Origin: Campylobacter sp. US33a
GTDB lineage: Bacteria > Campylobacterota > Campylobacteria > Campylobacterales > Campylobacteraceae
Assembly (NCBI RefSeq): GCF_004378855.1
Contig: NZ_RYYL01000005.1
Coordinates: 1-64,000 of the forward strand
Length of the DNA stretch: 64,000 nucleotides
Direction: 5' to 3'
The position numbers and the translations under genes were made by a program. Under the pieces are notes generated by a model, which was not told the DNA's origin, did no database searches, and saw nothing but the letters and a program-made list of their open reading frames with translations. This document shows positions 26,073 through 37,208 of this stretch, piece by piece (position 1 is the first letter of the stretch; each line of letters starts with the position of its first letter).

Positions 26073-28646
26073 TTAAACTTTTTTAATAATGATTTCATCA
26101 TTTTGCGTATCAATGATAATCTCATCATTTTCACTTAATTCATCGGCTAGTATCATATCGCTTAACTTATCTTCTACAAGATCATAAATTGCTCTTTTTA
26201 AAGGTCTTGCGCCAAAATCAGGATCAAAGCCATCTTTGGCGATTAAAAGCGCAGCATTTTCACTTAAACTTGCTTTTATGCCTTTATTTTCCAAACTAAT
26301 CTGCAAGTCTTTAAATAAAAGCTTAACGATTTCATAAGCTTCATCTTTGCCCAGTGGATTAAAGGTAATAATATCATCTAAACGATTTAAAAATTCAGGC
26401 TTAAAGAAATTTTTTAACTCATTTTTTACCGCATTTTCTTGTTCTTTTCCACTTAAATTCATAATAGCACTTGAGGCGATATTTGACGTTAAAATAATAA
26501 TGGTATTTTTAAAATCCACTGTTACGCCTTTGCTATCTGTAGCCCTACCATCATCTAAAATTCCTAAAAGCACATTAAACACATCTTTATGTGCTTTTTC
26601 AACTTCATCAAACAAAAGCACGCTATAAGGCTTTCTACGCACTGCTTCGGTAAGTTCTCCACCTTCTTCATGTCCTATATATCCTGGAGGTGCGCCTAAA
26701 AGCCTTGAAACGCTATGTTTTTCCATAAATTCACTCATATCAAAGCGGATCATTGCTTTTTCATCATCAAATAAAAACTTAGCTAAAGCCTTAGCTGATT
26801 GTGTTTTTCCTACCCCTGTTGGACCTAAGAATAAAAAACTTCCTATAGGTTTGTTATCTGTATTAAGCCCTGCTTTATTGCGTTTAATGGCTCTTGCTAA
26901 AGCACCTAAAGCCTTGTCTTGTCCGATGACACTTTCTTTTAAATGTTTTTCTACTTCTAAGAATTTTTGTTTTTCAGAAGTTAGCATTTTTTGCACGCTA
27001 ATGCCCGTCCATTTACTTAAAATCCCTGCAACTAAATCTTCATCGACTTGATTTTTAAGCAAAACTCCATTTTCACTCATTTTTTTCCATTTATCCTCTA
27101 AATTTGCCACTTCTTTTTCGCATTCTGGAATTTTGCCGTATTCTAATTCTGCTGCTTTTTGAAATTCGCCTTTGTTTTTTGCAAAAATAGCTTCGTTTTT
27201 TAAGCTATCAATTTCTTTTTTCTTTAAACTTATGCTATCAAAAACGCCTTTTTCGTTTTCAAATTGCGAATTTAAGGCACTTTGTTTTTCTTTTAAATTA
27301 GCCAATTCTTTAGAAATTTCATCAAGTCTTTTTTGATTTTTTTCATCATTTTCCATTTTTAAAGCTTCATTTTCCACCTCTAAAGTTTCTATGTCTTTAC
27401 GGACTTTTCTTAAAGAACTTGGTTCGCTTTCAATCTGCATTTTAAGTTCAGCCGCAGCCTCATCGATTAGATCAATTGCTTTATCAGGTAAAAAACGATC
27501 TGCGATATAACGTTTTGAAAGCTTAGCAGCAGCGACTAAGGCACTATCATTTATAGTAACATTATGATGAATTTCAAGCTTTTCTTTAATACCTCTTAGC
27601 ATTGCTAAAGCTTCATTTACACTAGGTTCACCTACATTTACAGGTTGAAAACGGCGTTGTAAGGCCGCGTCTTTTTCAAAATATTTGCGGTATTCTTTTA
27701 AAGTTGTCGCACCTATAGTGTGAAGCTCTCCTCTTGCAAGTGCTGGTTTTAAGATATTTGCCGCATCCATACTTCCTTCAGAAGCTCCCGCACCTACTAT
27801 GGTGTGAATTTCATCAATGAAAAGTATGATATTTTCACTTTTTATGACTTCATTAACCACCGCTTTTAATCTATCTTCAAATTCTCCACGATATTTTGCT
27901 CCTGCGATTAATGCGCTCATATCAAGGGCTATAACTTTTTTGTTTTGCAAAGATTTTGGCACATCTTTTTTAACAATTCTTTGTGCTAAAGCTTCTACAA
28001 TTGCTGTTTTTCCCACACCTGGTTCGCCTAAAAGTATGGGATTATTTTTGGTTTTGCGTATAAGAATTTGCATCACGCGTTCAATCTCTTCTTCTCTACC
28101 TATAACAGGATCAAGCTTGCCTTCGCTTGCCTTTGCAGTTAAATCTATACCAAATTTATTTAAGCTATCTAAGATTTCATCACTTGTTTTGCTGTCTATT
28201 TTACGCCCTGCTCTTAAGCTTTCGAGTTCTTTTTGAAATTCTTTAATATTTATAAATTTAGCTAAAATTTCTTTGATAGGATTTTTCTCACTTTCGCTTA
28301 TAAGCCAAGTATCTACGCTTAAATAATTATCACCATTAGCACTCATCAAACCTTTTGCGCTTTCTAAGGAATTGATAAAGTCGCTAGAAAAACGCACGGT
28401 TTCACGATTTACATTAGAACTTGTAGCAAGATTTGAAATTTTGCTTTTAACTTCTAATTCTAAAGCTTCTTTGGAAATATTTAATTTATTAAAAATTTGA
28501 TTTAAAATACTTTGACTGTCTACAACTAAGGCCCAAAAAAGGTGCAATGGAACAATTTCATTATTTTTAGAATGTATTGCTAAAGAAGCAGCACTTTCTA
28601 CATTTGAAAGCATATTATCGGTTAAAAATTCTTGTATATTTGCCAT
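26073..28646 (-). CDS. clpB: ATP-dependent chaperone ClpB
   Basis: The 857 residues have the ClpB layout: an N-terminal Clp repeat domain (about 1-145), first AAA domain with Walker A GEPGVGKT (about 207), a coiled-coil middle domain (about 400-525), and second AAA domain with Walker A GPTGVGKT (about 605) and GYIGHEEGG. It dissolves protein aggregates together with DnaK. Its promoter carries an HspR-type operator (28685-28705), so it is expected to be a heat-shock gene repressed by the HspR encoded at 41660. Confidence 0.96.
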   Translation of the reverse strand: MANIQEFLTDNMLSNVESAASLAIHSKNNEIVPLHLFWALVVDSQSILNQIFNKLNISKEALELEVKSKISNLATSSNVNRETVRFSSDFINSLESAKGLMSANGDNYLSVDTWLISESEKNPIKEILAKFINIKEFQKELESLRAGRKIDSKTSDEILDSLNKFGIDLTAKASEGKLDPVIGREEEIERVMQILIRKTKNNPILLGEPGVGKTAIVEALAQRIVKKDVPKSLQNKKVIALDMSALIAGAKYRGEFEDRLKAVVNEVIKSENIILFIDEIHTIVGAGASEGSMDAANILKPALARGELHTIGATTLKEYRKYFEKDAALQRRFQPVNVGEPSVNEALAMLRGIKEKLEIHHNVTINDSALVAAAKLSKRYIADRFLPDKAIDLIDEAAAELKMQIESEPSSLRKVRKDIETLEVENEALKMENDEKNQKRLDEISKELANLKEKQSALNSQFENEKGVFDSISLKKKEIDSLKNEAIFAKNKGEFQKAAELEYGKIPECEKEVANLEDKWKKMSENGVLLKNQVDEDLVAGILSKWTGISVQKMLTSEKQKFLEVEKHLKESVIGQDKALGALARAIKRNKAGLNTDNKPIGSFLFLGPTGVGKTQSAKALAKFLFDDEKAMIRFDMSEFMEKHSVSRLLGAPPGYIGHEEGGELTEAVRRKPYSVLLFDEVEKAHKDVFNVLLGILDDGRATDSKGVTVDFKNTIIILTSNIASSAIMNLSGKEQENAVKNELKNFFKPEFLNRLDDIITFNPLGKDEAYEIVKLLFKDLQISLENKGIKASLSENAALLIAKDGFDPDFGARPLKRAIYDLVEDKLSDMILADELSENDEIIIDTQNDEIIIKKV

Positions 28647-28675
28647 TTTTTCTCCTTTTATTTTATATGAGTGAT

Positions 28676-28705
28676 ATTATATAACTTTAGTCAATTAATG
28701 TCAAG
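28676..28705 (-). promoter_or_regulatory. clpB promoter with HspR-type (HAIR) operator
   Basis: On the - strand TTGACA (28699-28704) and TATAAT (28676-28681) are 17 bp apart, a consensus sigma-70 promoter. Over the -35 box lies CTTGACA-N7-ACTAAAG (28685-28705), close to the HAIR consensus CTTGAGT-N7-ACTCAAG. The cbpA-hspR promoter has the same layout. Confidence 0.8.
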
Positions 28706-28728
28706 TTTATTTAGTATATTTTTTTAAT

Positions 28729-29031
28729 TTATTTTATAAACATATCTATAGCTTTATTGAAATGTTCAACGCTTTTCAAATCCTTATCTTCGATAGCATG
28801 GATGATACAATGATCTAAATGCTCTTTTAAAATCACCTTAGCGGTGCTATTGATTTCCCCTTTAATTGCAGCAAGTTGTATTAAAACCTCGCTACAATCC
28901 TTGCCGCTAAGAATCATTTTTTTAATAGATTCTATATGCCCTATAGTTTTATTTAATCTAATAGTAATGTTTTTTTCATAACTTTTGGAATGCTTATGAG
29001 TATGTTCACAACTTGATTTTTTAACCGACAT
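28729..29031 (-). CDS. CsoR/FrmR-family transcriptional repressor
   Basis: The 100 residues form the all-helical DUF156 fold. The conserved Cys pair is in GKDCSEVLIQL and HLDHCIIHA, with a His between helices, as in metal- or formaldehyde-sensing repressors (CsoR, RcnR, FrmR). The N-terminus is His/Cys-rich (SCEHTHKHSK), which suggests metal binding. It stands alone upstream of clpB, with no metal exporter beside it, so the target is unclear. The C. jejuni equivalent is Cj0510c. Confidence 0.8.
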   Translation of the reverse strand: MSVKKSSCEHTHKHSKSYEKNITIRLNKTIGHIESIKKMILSGKDCSEVLIQLAAIKGEINSTAKVILKEHLDHCIIHAIEDKDLKSVEHFNKAIDMFIK

Positions 29032-29261
29032 AATTTTCTCCCTATTTTTAATCCATAAAATTCATTTTAACACATTTTCGCATTTTAATCATTTTTATTT
29101 TATTTAAAATTTTAGAACTGTAAAAATTTTATAAAAATCTTAAATTTTTTATAATTTCAGCATAAGCATTTACAAATTTTTAAGCAATTTTTATTAAAAT
29201 TAATCTTTTATTTTTAATTATCAAAAATAAAGCAAAAACGATAATGGAGTAAATTTAAATC

Positions 29262-30566
29262 ATGAAACGAAAACTCTCTAAAATTTGTGGTTTTATAGGA
29301 ACTTTAAGTCTTTGTGTATTTTTAAGCACCAGTTTAAATGCGGAAAACAACTCTAACGACGAACAAATTCAAAAGCGTCTTGAAGCTTTGGATAAACTTA
29401 CCAAAACACTGGCTATTGTTGAGCAATATTATGTTGATGATGTTAATATTACCAATTTAGTCGACAAATCTTTATCGGGACTTTTAAGCAACCTTGATGC
29501 ACATTCTTCTTTCTTAAATGAAAAAGACTTTAATGATGTTAAAATTCAAACTAGCGGAGAATTTGGCGGACTTGGAATCACAGTAGGAATGAAAGATGGA
29601 GCATTAACTGTAATTTCTCCTATTGAAGGAACTCCAGCTGATAAAGCAGGTATAAAATCTGGCGATGTGATTTTAAGAATTAACGCTAAATCTACTCTAG
29701 GAATGAGTCTAAATGAAGCAGTAGATCAAATGAGAGGCAAACCAAAAACCGATATTAGTATCACAATTTATCGCAAAGGTAATGCCAAGCCTTTTGATGT
29801 TGCTTTAAAACGCGAAATTATCAAAGTAGAAAGTGTATATTCAAGATTCATAGAAAGTGAAAATATTTTATATCTAAGAATTACTAATTTTGATAAGAAT
29901 GTAGTTGCAGAATCACAAAAGAATATCCAAAAATATCCAAAAGCTAAAGGCATTATACTTGATCTTAGAAATAATCCTGGAGGACTTTTAAATCAAGCTA
30001 TAGGACTTACAAATCTCTTTGTCGATCAAGGTATTATCGTATCTCAAAAAGGTAAAATAGAGAAAGAAAATGTTGATTATAAAGCTGATCCTAATAAAAA
30101 AATCACAAATCTTCCTTTGGTTGTTTTAGTTAATGGTGGAAGTGCGAGCGCAAGCGAAATTGTAAGTGGGGCTTTGCAAGATCTTAAACGAGCTATTATT
30201 GTAGGAGAAAATACTTTTGGAAAAGGCAGTGTACAATCCATCATGCCAATCAACGAAACTGAGGCTTTAAGACTTACCATTGCAAGATACTATTTACCAA
30301 GTGGACGCACCATACAAGCCGTCGGAGTTAAACCTGATATTGAAGTATTTCCAGGAAAAGTAAATACCCAAGAGGATGGCTTTAGTGTTAAAGAAAGCGA
30401 TCTTAAACAACATCTTGAAGGTGAATTAGAAAAAATCGAAAACACAAAAAAAGACAATGAAAAACAAAATTCAAAAAACAAAGATATCATTAGCGAAAAA
30501 CAAATTAATCAAGATGCACAATTAAAATCGGCTATTGATGCTGTAAAAATTTTAAGTATTAAATAA
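29262..30566 (+). CDS. ctpA: C-terminal processing peptidase, S41 family
   Basis: The 434 residues have an N-terminal signal sequence ([17 protein letters not shown]), a PDZ domain (about 105-180; [28 protein letters not shown]) and an S41 protease core with catalytic Ser in [14 protein letters not shown] (about residue 292) and Lys in TFGKGSVQS. It is a periplasmic Ser/Lys protease that trims C-termini. A Lys/Asn/Glu-rich tail follows. It is followed by purC after 14 bp and probably starts a long operon through crcB. A TATAAT box occurs about 110 bp upstream (near 29,150). Confidence 0.92.
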   Translation: MKRKLSKICGFIGTLSLCVFLSTSLNAENNSNDEQIQKRLEALDKLTKTLAIVEQYYVDDVNITNLVDKSLSGLLSNLDAHSSFLNEKDFNDVKIQTSGEFGGLGITVGMKDGALTVISPIEGTPADKAGIKSGDVILRINAKSTLGMSLNEAVDQMRGKPKTDISITIYRKGNAKPFDVALKREIIKVESVYSRFIESENILYLRITNFDKNVVAESQKNIQKYPKAKGIILDLRNNPGGLLNQAIGLTNLFVDQGIIVSQKGKIEKENVDYKADPNKKITNLPLVVLVNGGSASASEIVSGALQDLKRAIIVGENTFGKGSVQSIMPINETEALRLTIARYYLPSGRTIQAVGVKPDIEVFPGKVNTQEDGFSVKESDLKQHLEGELEKIENTKKDNEKQNSKNKDIISEKQINQDAQLKSAIDAVKILSIK

Positions 30567-30580
30567 TTAAGGAGTTAAAA

Positions 30581-31291
30581 ATGACAAAAAAAGAATTGCT
30601 TTACGAAGGCAAAGGTAAAAAAATGTTTAAAACAGAAAATGAAGATTTGCTCATTACTGAATTTAAAGACGATCTTACTGCTTTTAATGCAGAAAAAAAG
30701 GGAAATGAGGCAGGAAAAGGTGCGCTAAATTGTAAAATAAGCACTGAAATTTTTCACCTATTAGAAAAAGAAGGTATTAAAACGCATTTGGTTGAAACTA
30801 TTAGCGATAATGAACAAATCGTTAAAAAATGTCAAATCATTCCTATAGAAGTCATCGTACGTAATGTTGCAACTGGCTCACTTACAAAAAGATTTGGTAT
30901 CAAAGAAGGCACGATTTTACCTTTTGCTTTGGTTGAATTCTGCTTAAAAGATGATGCTTTAGGCGATCCAATGATTAATGATGAGCATTGTATTGTACTA
31001 AATTTAGTTAAAGATGCAAAAGATCTTGAAGTTATTAAAAATATTGCCAGAAAAATCAATTCTATTCTTGTAAAATTCTTTGATGAAAAGAATTTAAGAC
31101 TTATTGATTTTAAAATCGAATTAGGCTGGACAAAAGAAGGTGAAATAGTCCTTGCTGATGAAATCAGTCCAGATAGCTGTAGATTTTGGGATAAAGCTAC
31201 AAACGAAAAGCTTGATAAAGATAGATTCAGACAAGATTTAGGAAATGTAAAAATGGCTTATGAAGAAGTTTTAAGAAGAATTTTAAATTAA
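30581..31291 (+). CDS. purC: SAICAR synthetase
   Basis: At 236 residues this is full length for the single-domain bacterial PurC. Motifs are [11 protein letters not shown] at the N-terminus, FKDDLTAFN, the [12 protein letters not shown] loop and [12 protein letters not shown] with the metal and substrate residues. It joins CAIR and aspartate with ATP in purine synthesis. AAGGAG precedes the ATG. The next genes purS and purQ follow at once. Confidence 0.96.
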   Translation: MTKKELLYEGKGKKMFKTENEDLLITEFKDDLTAFNAEKKGNEAGKGALNCKISTEIFHLLEKEGIKTHLVETISDNEQIVKKCQIIPIEVIVRNVATGSLTKRFGIKEGTILPFALVEFCLKDDALGDPMINDEHCIVLNLVKDAKDLEVIKNIARKINSILVKFFDEKNLRLIDFKIELGWTKEGEIVLADEISPDSCRFWDKATNEKLDKDRFRQDLGNVKMAYEEVLRRILN

Positions 31292-31301
31292 GGCTAAATG
31301 G

Positions 31302-31538
31302 ATGAGAATTACAATTAATGTTTTTTTAAAAAATGGTGTTTTAGATCCTCAAGGTAAAGCAACTCAAAAAGCTTTGCATTCTCTTAATTTCAATAACATA
31401 AAAGAAGTAAAAATCGCCAAACAAATTCAAATCGAACTTGATGAAAAAGATAAAGAAAAAGCAAAAAAACAAGTTGAAGCTATGTGTAGTGAGCTTTTGG
31501 TCAATAGTGTTATAGAAGATTATGAGATTATACTATGA
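31302..31538 (+). CDS. purS: FGAM synthase subunit PurS
   Basis: The 78-residue protein has the PurS pattern (VFLKNGVLDPQGKATQKALHSL near the N-terminus and a C-terminal VNSVIEDYEI). PurS bridges PurQ and PurL in the multi-subunit formylglycinamidine synthase. Its stop overlaps the purQ start by 4 bp. The large PurL subunit is not in the window. Confidence 0.93.
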   Translation: MRITINVFLKNGVLDPQGKATQKALHSLNFNNIKEVKIAKQIQIELDEKDKEKAKKQVEAMCSELLVNSVIEDYEIIL

Positions 31539-32182
31539 AAGTAGCGATCATTCAATTTCCTGGGACAAATTGCGAATTAGACACAGCTTATGCTTTTGAA
31601 AAAATTGGCGCAAAAACTCAAATCGTTTGGCACGAAGAAACAGATTTTAGTGCAGATTTGATCGTCTTGCCTGGTGGGTTTGCCTATGGAGACTATCTAA
31701 GATGTGCTGCAATTGCCAAATTTGCACCTGCAATGAAAACCGTATTAGAACATATTCAAAAAGGCGGATATGTTCTAGGAATTTGCAACGGTTTTCAAGT
31801 GCTTTTAGAAATGAAGCTTTTAAAAGGCGCTATGAAACATAACAATTCTTTAAATTTCATATCCAAAATTCAAAAATTAAAAGTTATTTCAAACAACAAT
31901 ACTTTTTTAAAAAACTTCAAATCTAATGAAATTATAGAACTTCCTATAGCACATGGAGAAGGGAATTATTTTATCGACAATGATGGCTTAAAAGAACTCT
32001 ATGATAAAGATATGGTTATTTTAAAATATATTGAAAATCCAAATGGTTCAGTTGATGATATAGCTGGGATTTGTGATGAAAATAAAAAAATATTTGGACT
32101 TATGCCACATCCTGAGAGATTTTGTGAAAATATCCTAGGTAGTGATATCGGTCTTAAAATGTTTAAAGGTTTTATATCTTGA
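31535..32182 (+). CDS. purQ: FGAM synthase glutaminase subunit PurQ
   Basis: This 215-residue class I glutamine amidotransferase has the nucleophile Cys in GICNGFQVLLE (about residue 85) and the catalytic His and Glu in PHPERF near the C-terminus. AHGEGNYF is the family-specific loop. It releases ammonia from glutamine for PurL. It overlaps purS at its start, and its stop overlaps the TTG start of the next gene. Confidence 0.95.
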   Translation: MKVAIIQFPGTNCELDTAYAFEKIGAKTQIVWHEETDFSADLIVLPGGFAYGDYLRCAAIAKFAPAMKTVLEHIQKGGYVLGICNGFQVLLEMKLLKGAMKHNNSLNFISKIQKLKVISNNNTFLKNFKSNEIIELPIAHGEGNYFIDNDGLKELYDKDMVILKYIENPNGSVDDIAGICDENKKIFGLMPHPERFCENILGSDIGLKMFKGFIS

Positions 32183-33357
32183 AATTTTTATTTTATTTAT
32201 TTTTTAGTTTCACGATTCTTTTTGCTCAAATGCAAGAAAATAGCGTATTTGAGCAAAATTCCAAAACAATAAATCCTCAAGAAATTTACAAACACATTTC
32301 ACCAAGTGATGAATTAGGAAATTATGAAGAAAACATCAAAGATCCCTTCATTCCATCTGGAGTTTTAGCACTTAATGTGCAAGATTACAAAACATCTGTT
32401 TTAGTGGATGAAGTATTTGCAATTGTCCTAAATGCACAAACAAATGAAAACACGGATTTTGATTTTCTTGTAGAACTTGAAAAAACAGATGATTTAATTT
32501 TTTTAAACCCCGATCTAAAATGGATTAAAAATGGAAATACCTACACAGCAACCCTTTGGTTTCAAGCTAAAACATCCAATGCAAACTTAAGTAAAATTTC
32601 TGTATTTTTAAGTCGCAATAAAGAAGTATTCCAAGAAGCTAGCTTATTAATTAATCCTATTAAATTCGAAAAAGTTGATTCGGACAAAAATTACTCACAT
32701 ATTGTGGCCGACAGTTTAAATGTAGGAAAAGTTAAAACAAGCTATTTTGATGATAAAAATGTCATTATGATGGTTGAATTAAATGCTACAAATGCCAATT
32801 TACAAAATTTTAATATTGCTAATATCACAAAACAAGGAATAGAAAACTTCAAAGGCGATTATAACGCGTCAAGTGCTTTTTATTTCGCGGTTTTTAGCCC
32901 TTCAAAAAGCAATTTTGAATTTTCATATTTTAACACTCAAACTATGAAGCTAGAAACTATCAATTTAAAGGTTGAAATCAGTGAAGAAAGCATTAGTACT
33001 CAAAGTGATTTAAATCCCAGAAGTAATAGTTTAGTATTTTACAAACAAATTGCATTATGGATCTTAACTTTTATTTGTATTGCAATCTTTATATTTAAAA
33101 AAAAATTTATTATCTTAGGACTAGGAATTATTTTTCTTATCTGGAGTTTTTTAATCAATTCCAACACACAAACTGCAATATTAAAAGCCAATTCAAGAGC
33201 TAAAATTTTACCTACAAGCCAATCAACATATTTTTATACAAATACGCAAGAAGAACGAGTGGAAATTTTAAATACGAGAGATAATAACTATACAAAAGTG
33301 ATCTTTTCAAATGGAAAAATAGGATGGGTAGAAAATGAAAATTTGCGCAAGGATTAA
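32179..33357 (+). CDS. Membrane-anchored protein with C-terminal SH3-like domain (Cj0515-like)
   Basis: The start is TTG overlapping the purQ stop. The 392 residues have a cleaved-type signal sequence (FLFYLFFSFTILFAQ), a beta-rich periplasmic domain, two membrane helices at about 290-335 (IALWILTFICIAIFIF, FIILGLGIIFLIWSF) and a C-terminal segment that looks like a bacterial SH3 domain (RAKILPTSQSTYFY...KIGWVENENL). A distant likeness to BatD-type proteins is possible. The function is unknown. It sits between purQ and plsC and overlaps the latter by 23 bp. Confidence 0.75.
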   Translation: MKFLFYLFFSFTILFAQMQENSVFEQNSKTINPQEIYKHISPSDELGNYEENIKDPFIPSGVLALNVQDYKTSVLVDEVFAIVLNAQTNENTDFDFLVELEKTDDLIFLNPDLKWIKNGNTYTATLWFQAKTSNANLSKISVFLSRNKEVFQEASLLINPIKFEKVDSDKNYSHIVADSLNVGKVKTSYFDDKNVIMMVELNATNANLQNFNIANITKQGIENFKGDYNASSAFYFAVFSPSKSNFEFSYFNTQTMKLETINLKVEISEESISTQSDLNPRSNSLVFYKQIALWILTFICIAIFIFKKKFIILGLGIIFLIWSFLINSNTQTAILKANSRAKILPTSQSTYFYTNTQEERVEILNTRDNNYTKVIFSNGKIGWVENENLRKD

Positions 33358-34030
33358 GTATTTTTTCTTTCTCTTTGAATTTATTTTCAGTGTTATTTTG
33401 GTTTTAATCTTATTTTGTTTCTCTAATTCGCAATCTTTTTTATGGAAAATAAGAAAAAAATGGGCAAAATTACAAAAAAAATTTCTTAATTATAGAATTA
33501 AACTCGTTGGAAATTTTAATCCAGAAGCAAAAATGCTAATCATTAACCATCAAAGTATGCTAGATATTATAGCCTTAGAAGATATTTATCCTAAAAATTT
33601 GTGCTGGATTGCCAAAAAAGAATTAGGTGAAATTCCTATCTTTAAAATCGCAATGAAAAAACCCAAACTTCTTTGTATAGATAGAAAAAATCCTCGTGAT
33701 TTGGTGCGTATTTTAAAAGAAGCAAAACAAAGACTTGGGGAAAATAGAATATTGGCAATTTTTCCAGAGGGAACAAGATCTAAAGCTCAAAAACTGCTTA
33801 AATTTCAAAGCGGTGCTAAAGTTTTAAGTGAAAAACTGAATTTAAAAGTCCAACCTATTTTAATCGTAGATTCTGCAAAAATTTTAGATACAAAAAATTT
33901 CAGCGCAAAAAGCGGAACGCTTAAAATTATCTGCATGAATTTAGTAGATACCAATGATGAAAAATGGCTTGAAAATACAAGAAAAAAAATGCAAGAGCTT
34001 TTAGATAAAGAAAGGGCAAAACTATGCTAA
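33335..34030 (+). CDS. plsC: 1-acyl-sn-glycerol-3-phosphate acyltransferase
   Basis: The 231 residues have an N-terminal membrane helix (about 8-30) and the acyltransferase motifs NHQSMLD (HX4D, near residue 70) and FPEGTRSK (near residue 147). It makes phosphatidic acid from lysophosphatidic acid at the inner membrane. The start lies within the end of the preceding gene, and its stop overlaps crcB by 7 bp. Confidence 0.92.
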   Translation: MKICARIKYFFFLFEFIFSVILVLILFCFSNSQSFLWKIRKKWAKLQKKFLNYRIKLVGNFNPEAKMLIINHQSMLDIIALEDIYPKNLCWIAKKELGEIPIFKIAMKKPKLLCIDRKNPRDLVRILKEAKQRLGENRILAIFPEGTRSKAQKLLKFQSGAKVLSEKLNLKVQPILIVDSAKILDTKNFSAKSGTLKIICMNLVDTNDEKWLENTRKKMQELLDKERAKLC

Positions 34031-34392
34031 ATACTATTTTAGTTGTCGGTTTTGGTGGATTTTTGGGTGCTATCTTAAGAATGTTTGCTATTAATTTAGT
34101 TAATAAATTCTTACCTCATTCAATTAGCTTCGGTACTCTTTTTGTTAATGTTTTTGGTTCTTTTATCATAGGACTTTTATTTTCTTATGCGCAAAATAAA
34201 GGCTTATCTCCACTTCTTAAAAGCTTTATTAGCACAGGAATTTTAGGAGCCTTTACAACTTTCTCGACTTTTTCCTATGAAAATTTATTATTTTTGCAAA
34301 GCGGAAATTATTTAAATTTTACTTTAAATATTTTATCAAATGTGACACTTTGCTTACTTGCCGTTTGGCTTGGTTTTTTAATTTTTAAATGA
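34024..34392 (+). CDS. crcB: Fluoride channel CrcB/Fluc
   Basis: At 122 residues with four membrane helices, the protein shows the Fluc signatures GGFLGAILRM, GTLFVNVFGSF with the channel Asn, and the phenylalanine-box motif GAFTTFSTFSYE. It exports fluoride as a dual-topology dimer. It is the last gene of the ctpA-pur-plsC operon. No fluoride riboswitch is visible before it. Confidence 0.93.
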   Translation: MLNTILVVGFGGFLGAILRMFAINLVNKFLPHSISFGTLFVNVFGSFIIGLLFSYAQNKGLSPLLKSFISTGILGAFTTFSTFSYENLLFLQSGNYLNFTLNILSNVTLCLLAVWLGFLIFK

Positions 34393-34620
34393 TTTGTATT
34401 CTTGCTTATTTTTAACTTTACTTCAAGCTTTTTCATTTGTAGTTTGGCAGATGATGTATGAAAAATGAAATTTTAGAGAATATGAAAGATTTAAAAAACC
34501 AAAAAGCTACTTTTGAAAATTAAAACATTTAGGCTTTAAGACTTTAAGCCTAAAAAATTACCTTTAATTTTGATTTTTTTGTTAAAATATCGCTTTTAAA
34601 AATTAAAATAAGGAGAAAAT
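34393..34620. other. Gap between crcB and htpG
   Basis: About 230 bp without a clear gene. A 21-codon frame at 34459 (MKNEILENMKDL...) has no support. A frame interrupted by stops (..VWQMMYEK*NFREYERFKKPKSYF*..) looks like remains of a lost gene that I cannot identify. A terminator hairpin lies at 34528-34554, and the htpG promoter must follow it. Confidence 0.4.
34528..34554. terminator. Terminator after crcB
   Basis: Perfect 9-bp arms TTTAGGCTT / AAGCCTAAA around a 9-base loop, followed by A/T-rich sequence. It would end the ctpA-crcB transcript before htpG. Confidence 0.65.
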
Positions 34621-36450
34621 ATGCAGTTTCAAACTGAAGTCAATCAACTTTTACAACTAATGATACATTCTTTATATTCTAACAAGGAAATTTTTCTAAG
34701 AGAACTTGTTTCAAATGCAAGCGATGCTTTAGATAAACTTAACTTTTTAAGCGTCAGTGACGATAAATACAAAAGCTTAAAATTTGAACCAAAAATAGAA
34801 ATCAAGGTTGATAAAGATAAAAAAATTCTCACTATTAGTGACAATGGTATAGGTATGAACAAAGATGATCTTATCAACCATCTTGGAACTATTGCAAAAA
34901 GTGGCACAAAAAGCTTTTTAGAAAATTTAAGCGGTGATGCCAAAAAAGACTCTCAACTAATTGGGCAGTTTGGTGTTGGCTTTTACTCTGCTTTTATGGT
35001 AGCGGAAAAAATCGAAGTTTTAAGTAAAAAAGCCTTAGATGAAAAGGCGTATTTATGGACTTCTGATGCAAATGGCTATGAGATAGAAGATTCTACAAAA
35101 GAAGAGCAAGGCACGACAATAACTTTACATTTAAAAGATGACGAATTTGCAAATTCTTATAGAATTGAAAGCATTATAGAAAAATATTCCAATCATATAC
35201 AATTTCCAATTTTTATGGAAAAAGAAGAATTTACCCCTGCAAAAGAAGGCGAAGAAGAAGGGAAAACCGAGCTTAAAATTTCACAAATTAATAAAGCAAA
35301 TGCTTTATGGAGAATGCAAAAATCAAGCCTTAAAATTGAAGATTATGAAAGATTTTACGAGCAAAATTTTCACGATTCAAACAAACCTTTACTTTATCTC
35401 CATACTAAAAGCGAAGGAAAATTAGAATACAATTCCTTATTTTTTATCCCACAAAATGCACCTTTTGATCTTTATCGTGTGGATTATCAAAGCGGATTAA
35501 AACTTTATGTAAAACGCGTATTTATTAGCGATGATGATAAAGAATTATTGCCAACTTATTTGCGCTTTGTGCGCGGAATTATCGATGTGGAAGATTTGCC
35601 GCTTAATGTGAGTCGCGAAATTTTACAAGAAAATCAAATTTTAAAAGGTGTCAAAGAGGCTAGTGTTAAAAAAATACTTAGCGAACTTGAAAAACTTAAA
35701 AATAAAGATAAGGAAAAATATTTATCTTTCTTCAAAAACTTTGGAAAAGTTTTAAAAGAAGGACTTTATGGTTTCGGCGGAGAAAAAGAAAGCTTGCTAA
35801 AACTTATGCTTTATAAAAGCACTAAAGGTGAAAATTTGCGTTCTTTAGAAGAATATAAAAATGACTTACAAAATGAACAAAAAGAAATTTTTTATATCAC
35901 GGGAAATAATGAAAGTCTGCTTAGAAATTCGCCCTTACTTGAGGAATATAAACAAAAGGGTATAGAAGTATTGCTTATGGATGATGAGATTGACTCTTTA
36001 GTAACCCCAATGCTTGGAGAATACGAGGGCTTAAAATTTGTAGCCATTAATCAAGTTGAGGATAAAAATGAATTAAGCGATGAAGAAAAAAATGAATTTG
36101 CACCACTTGTAGCCAAATTTAAAGAGCTTTTAAAAGATCAAGTTGAAGATGTCCGTCTTACAAGCCGTTTAAAAGATAGTCCAAGTTGTATAGTTTATGA
36201 TAAAAATAAACCTGATTTTGCTATGCAGCAGCTTTTAAAACAAATGGGACAAGAGCAAACTTTTAAGCCTATTTTGGAGATCAATCCAAAACATGCGATT
36301 TTTACAGGTCTTAAAAATAATGAAACTTTTAGTGCAGATATAGCGACTTTGGTTTTAAACATGGCTAAACTTAGCGAAGGTATGGGTGTGGATAATCCAG
36401 CTGAGTTTAACGCAAGTCTTACAAAAATTATCACTAAGGCTTTTTCATGA
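34621..36450 (+). CDS. htpG: Molecular chaperone HtpG (Hsp90)
   Basis: The 609 residues follow Hsp90: an N-terminal ATPase domain with [28 protein letters not shown] and [14 protein letters not shown]; a middle domain with the catalytic-loop Arg (NVSREILQ); and a C-terminal dimerisation domain. It folds stress-labile client proteins. AAGGAG precedes the ATG. The rhodanese gene overlaps its stop by 4 bp. Confidence 0.97.
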   Translation: MQFQTEVNQLLQLMIHSLYSNKEIFLRELVSNASDALDKLNFLSVSDDKYKSLKFEPKIEIKVDKDKKILTISDNGIGMNKDDLINHLGTIAKSGTKSFLENLSGDAKKDSQLIGQFGVGFYSAFMVAEKIEVLSKKALDEKAYLWTSDANGYEIEDSTKEEQGTTITLHLKDDEFANSYRIESIIEKYSNHIQFPIFMEKEEFTPAKEGEEEGKTELKISQINKANALWRMQKSSLKIEDYERFYEQNFHDSNKPLLYLHTKSEGKLEYNSLFFIPQNAPFDLYRVDYQSGLKLYVKRVFISDDDKELLPTYLRFVRGIIDVEDLPLNVSREILQENQILKGVKEASVKKILSELEKLKNKDKEKYLSFFKNFGKVLKEGLYGFGGEKESLLKLMLYKSTKGENLRSLEEYKNDLQNEQKEIFYITGNNESLLRNSPLLEEYKQKGIEVLLMDDEIDSLVTPMLGEYEGLKFVAINQVEDKNELSDEEKNEFAPLVAKFKELLKDQVEDVRLTSRLKDSPSCIVYDKNKPDFAMQQLLKQMGQEQTFKPILEINPKHAIFTGLKNNETFSADIATLVLNMAKLSEGMGVDNPAEFNASLTKIITKAFS

Positions 36451-36764
36451 TAGAAAATATCCCTGCGAGCATTTGGACTAAGCAAGATTTAAGCGAATAT
36501 CAAATTTTTGATGTTCGCACTCCAGCTGAATGGGAAGAAGATGGGATATTAGATGGAGCTATTTGCGTGGCAATGCATGATAATCGCGGAATTTTAAATA
36601 CTGATTTTATAAAAGATTTAAAACCCCTACTTCCAAAAGATGATAAAAAAATCGCTTTTATTTGTCACAGCGGACACAGAAGTAGATTTGCGTGCGAATT
36701 GCTTTTGCAAGAATTAGGCATTGCTAGTGTAAATTTAGATGGTGGAATGCAAGCTTTAAATTAA
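36447..36764 (+). CDS. Rhodanese-domain sulfurtransferase
   Basis: The 105 residues make one rhodanese domain: [19 protein letters not shown] at the N-terminus and the active-site loop [11 protein letters not shown] with the persulfide-forming Cys near residue 74. Single-domain rhodaneses move sulfane sulfur. It is coupled to htpG by a 4-bp overlap and followed 9 bp later by a small membrane protein. The C. jejuni equivalent is Cj0519. Confidence 0.88.
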   Translation: MIENIPASIWTKQDLSEYQIFDVRTPAEWEEDGILDGAICVAMHDNRGILNTDFIKDLKPLLPKDDKKIAFICHSGHRSRFACELLLQELGIASVNLDGGMQALN

Positions 36765-36773
36765 GGATTTAGA

Positions 36774-37208
36774 ATGGGTATTTATTTACTAATTGCGGCT
36801 TTGGCTTTTTTGTTACTTTATTTTGCCCTTAAAAAATTAACGATCAATATAGACGAAAAAGCTTTATTAGAACCTATAAAAGCAGATATTTACCCTAAAT
36901 TTTGCGATATTATTGATGAAAATATTAAAAAATTTAAAGATAATATACAAAATGGAATTTTCGCATTAAAGGATACAGAAAAAAAAGATGAATTCCTTGA
37001 AAAATTAAGCGATCTAAGCAGAGAGCTTACTTTCATTCAAACTATGAATTTAAGCAATAAAAGCGACGCTATATGGCAAGAAGAGCTGTTTGGCTTTTTA
37101 AAAGAATTTGAAAATCTTATCATTGAATACCTAGAAAATTCCGAAGAATTAAGCGAAAATTTAAGAACAACTTTAATGAATGAATTTGAAAAACTTAAAA
37201 ACCTATAA
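36774..37208 (+). CDS. Conserved membrane-anchored helical protein (Cj0520-like)
   Basis: An N-terminal membrane helix (about residues 3-20, YLLIAALAFLLLYFALKK) is followed by about 120 residues of charged helix. No enzyme motif is visible. It follows the rhodanese gene closely and is convergent with cprS 13 bp away. In C. jejuni NCTC 11168 the next gene would be Cj0521, so the 37.2 kb point is a rearrangement junction. Confidence 0.7.
   Translation: MGIYLLIAALAFLLLYFALKKLTINIDEKALLEPIKADIYPKFCDIIDENIKKFKDNIQNGIFALKDTEKKDEFLEKLSDLSRELTFIQTMNLSNKSDAIWQEELFGFLKEFENLIIEYLENSEELSENLRTTLMNEFEKLKNL

Noticed and set aside
34024-34130. Fluoride riboswitch before crcB
   Set aside because: crcB overlaps plsC, leaving no untranslated leader in which a riboswitch could fold.
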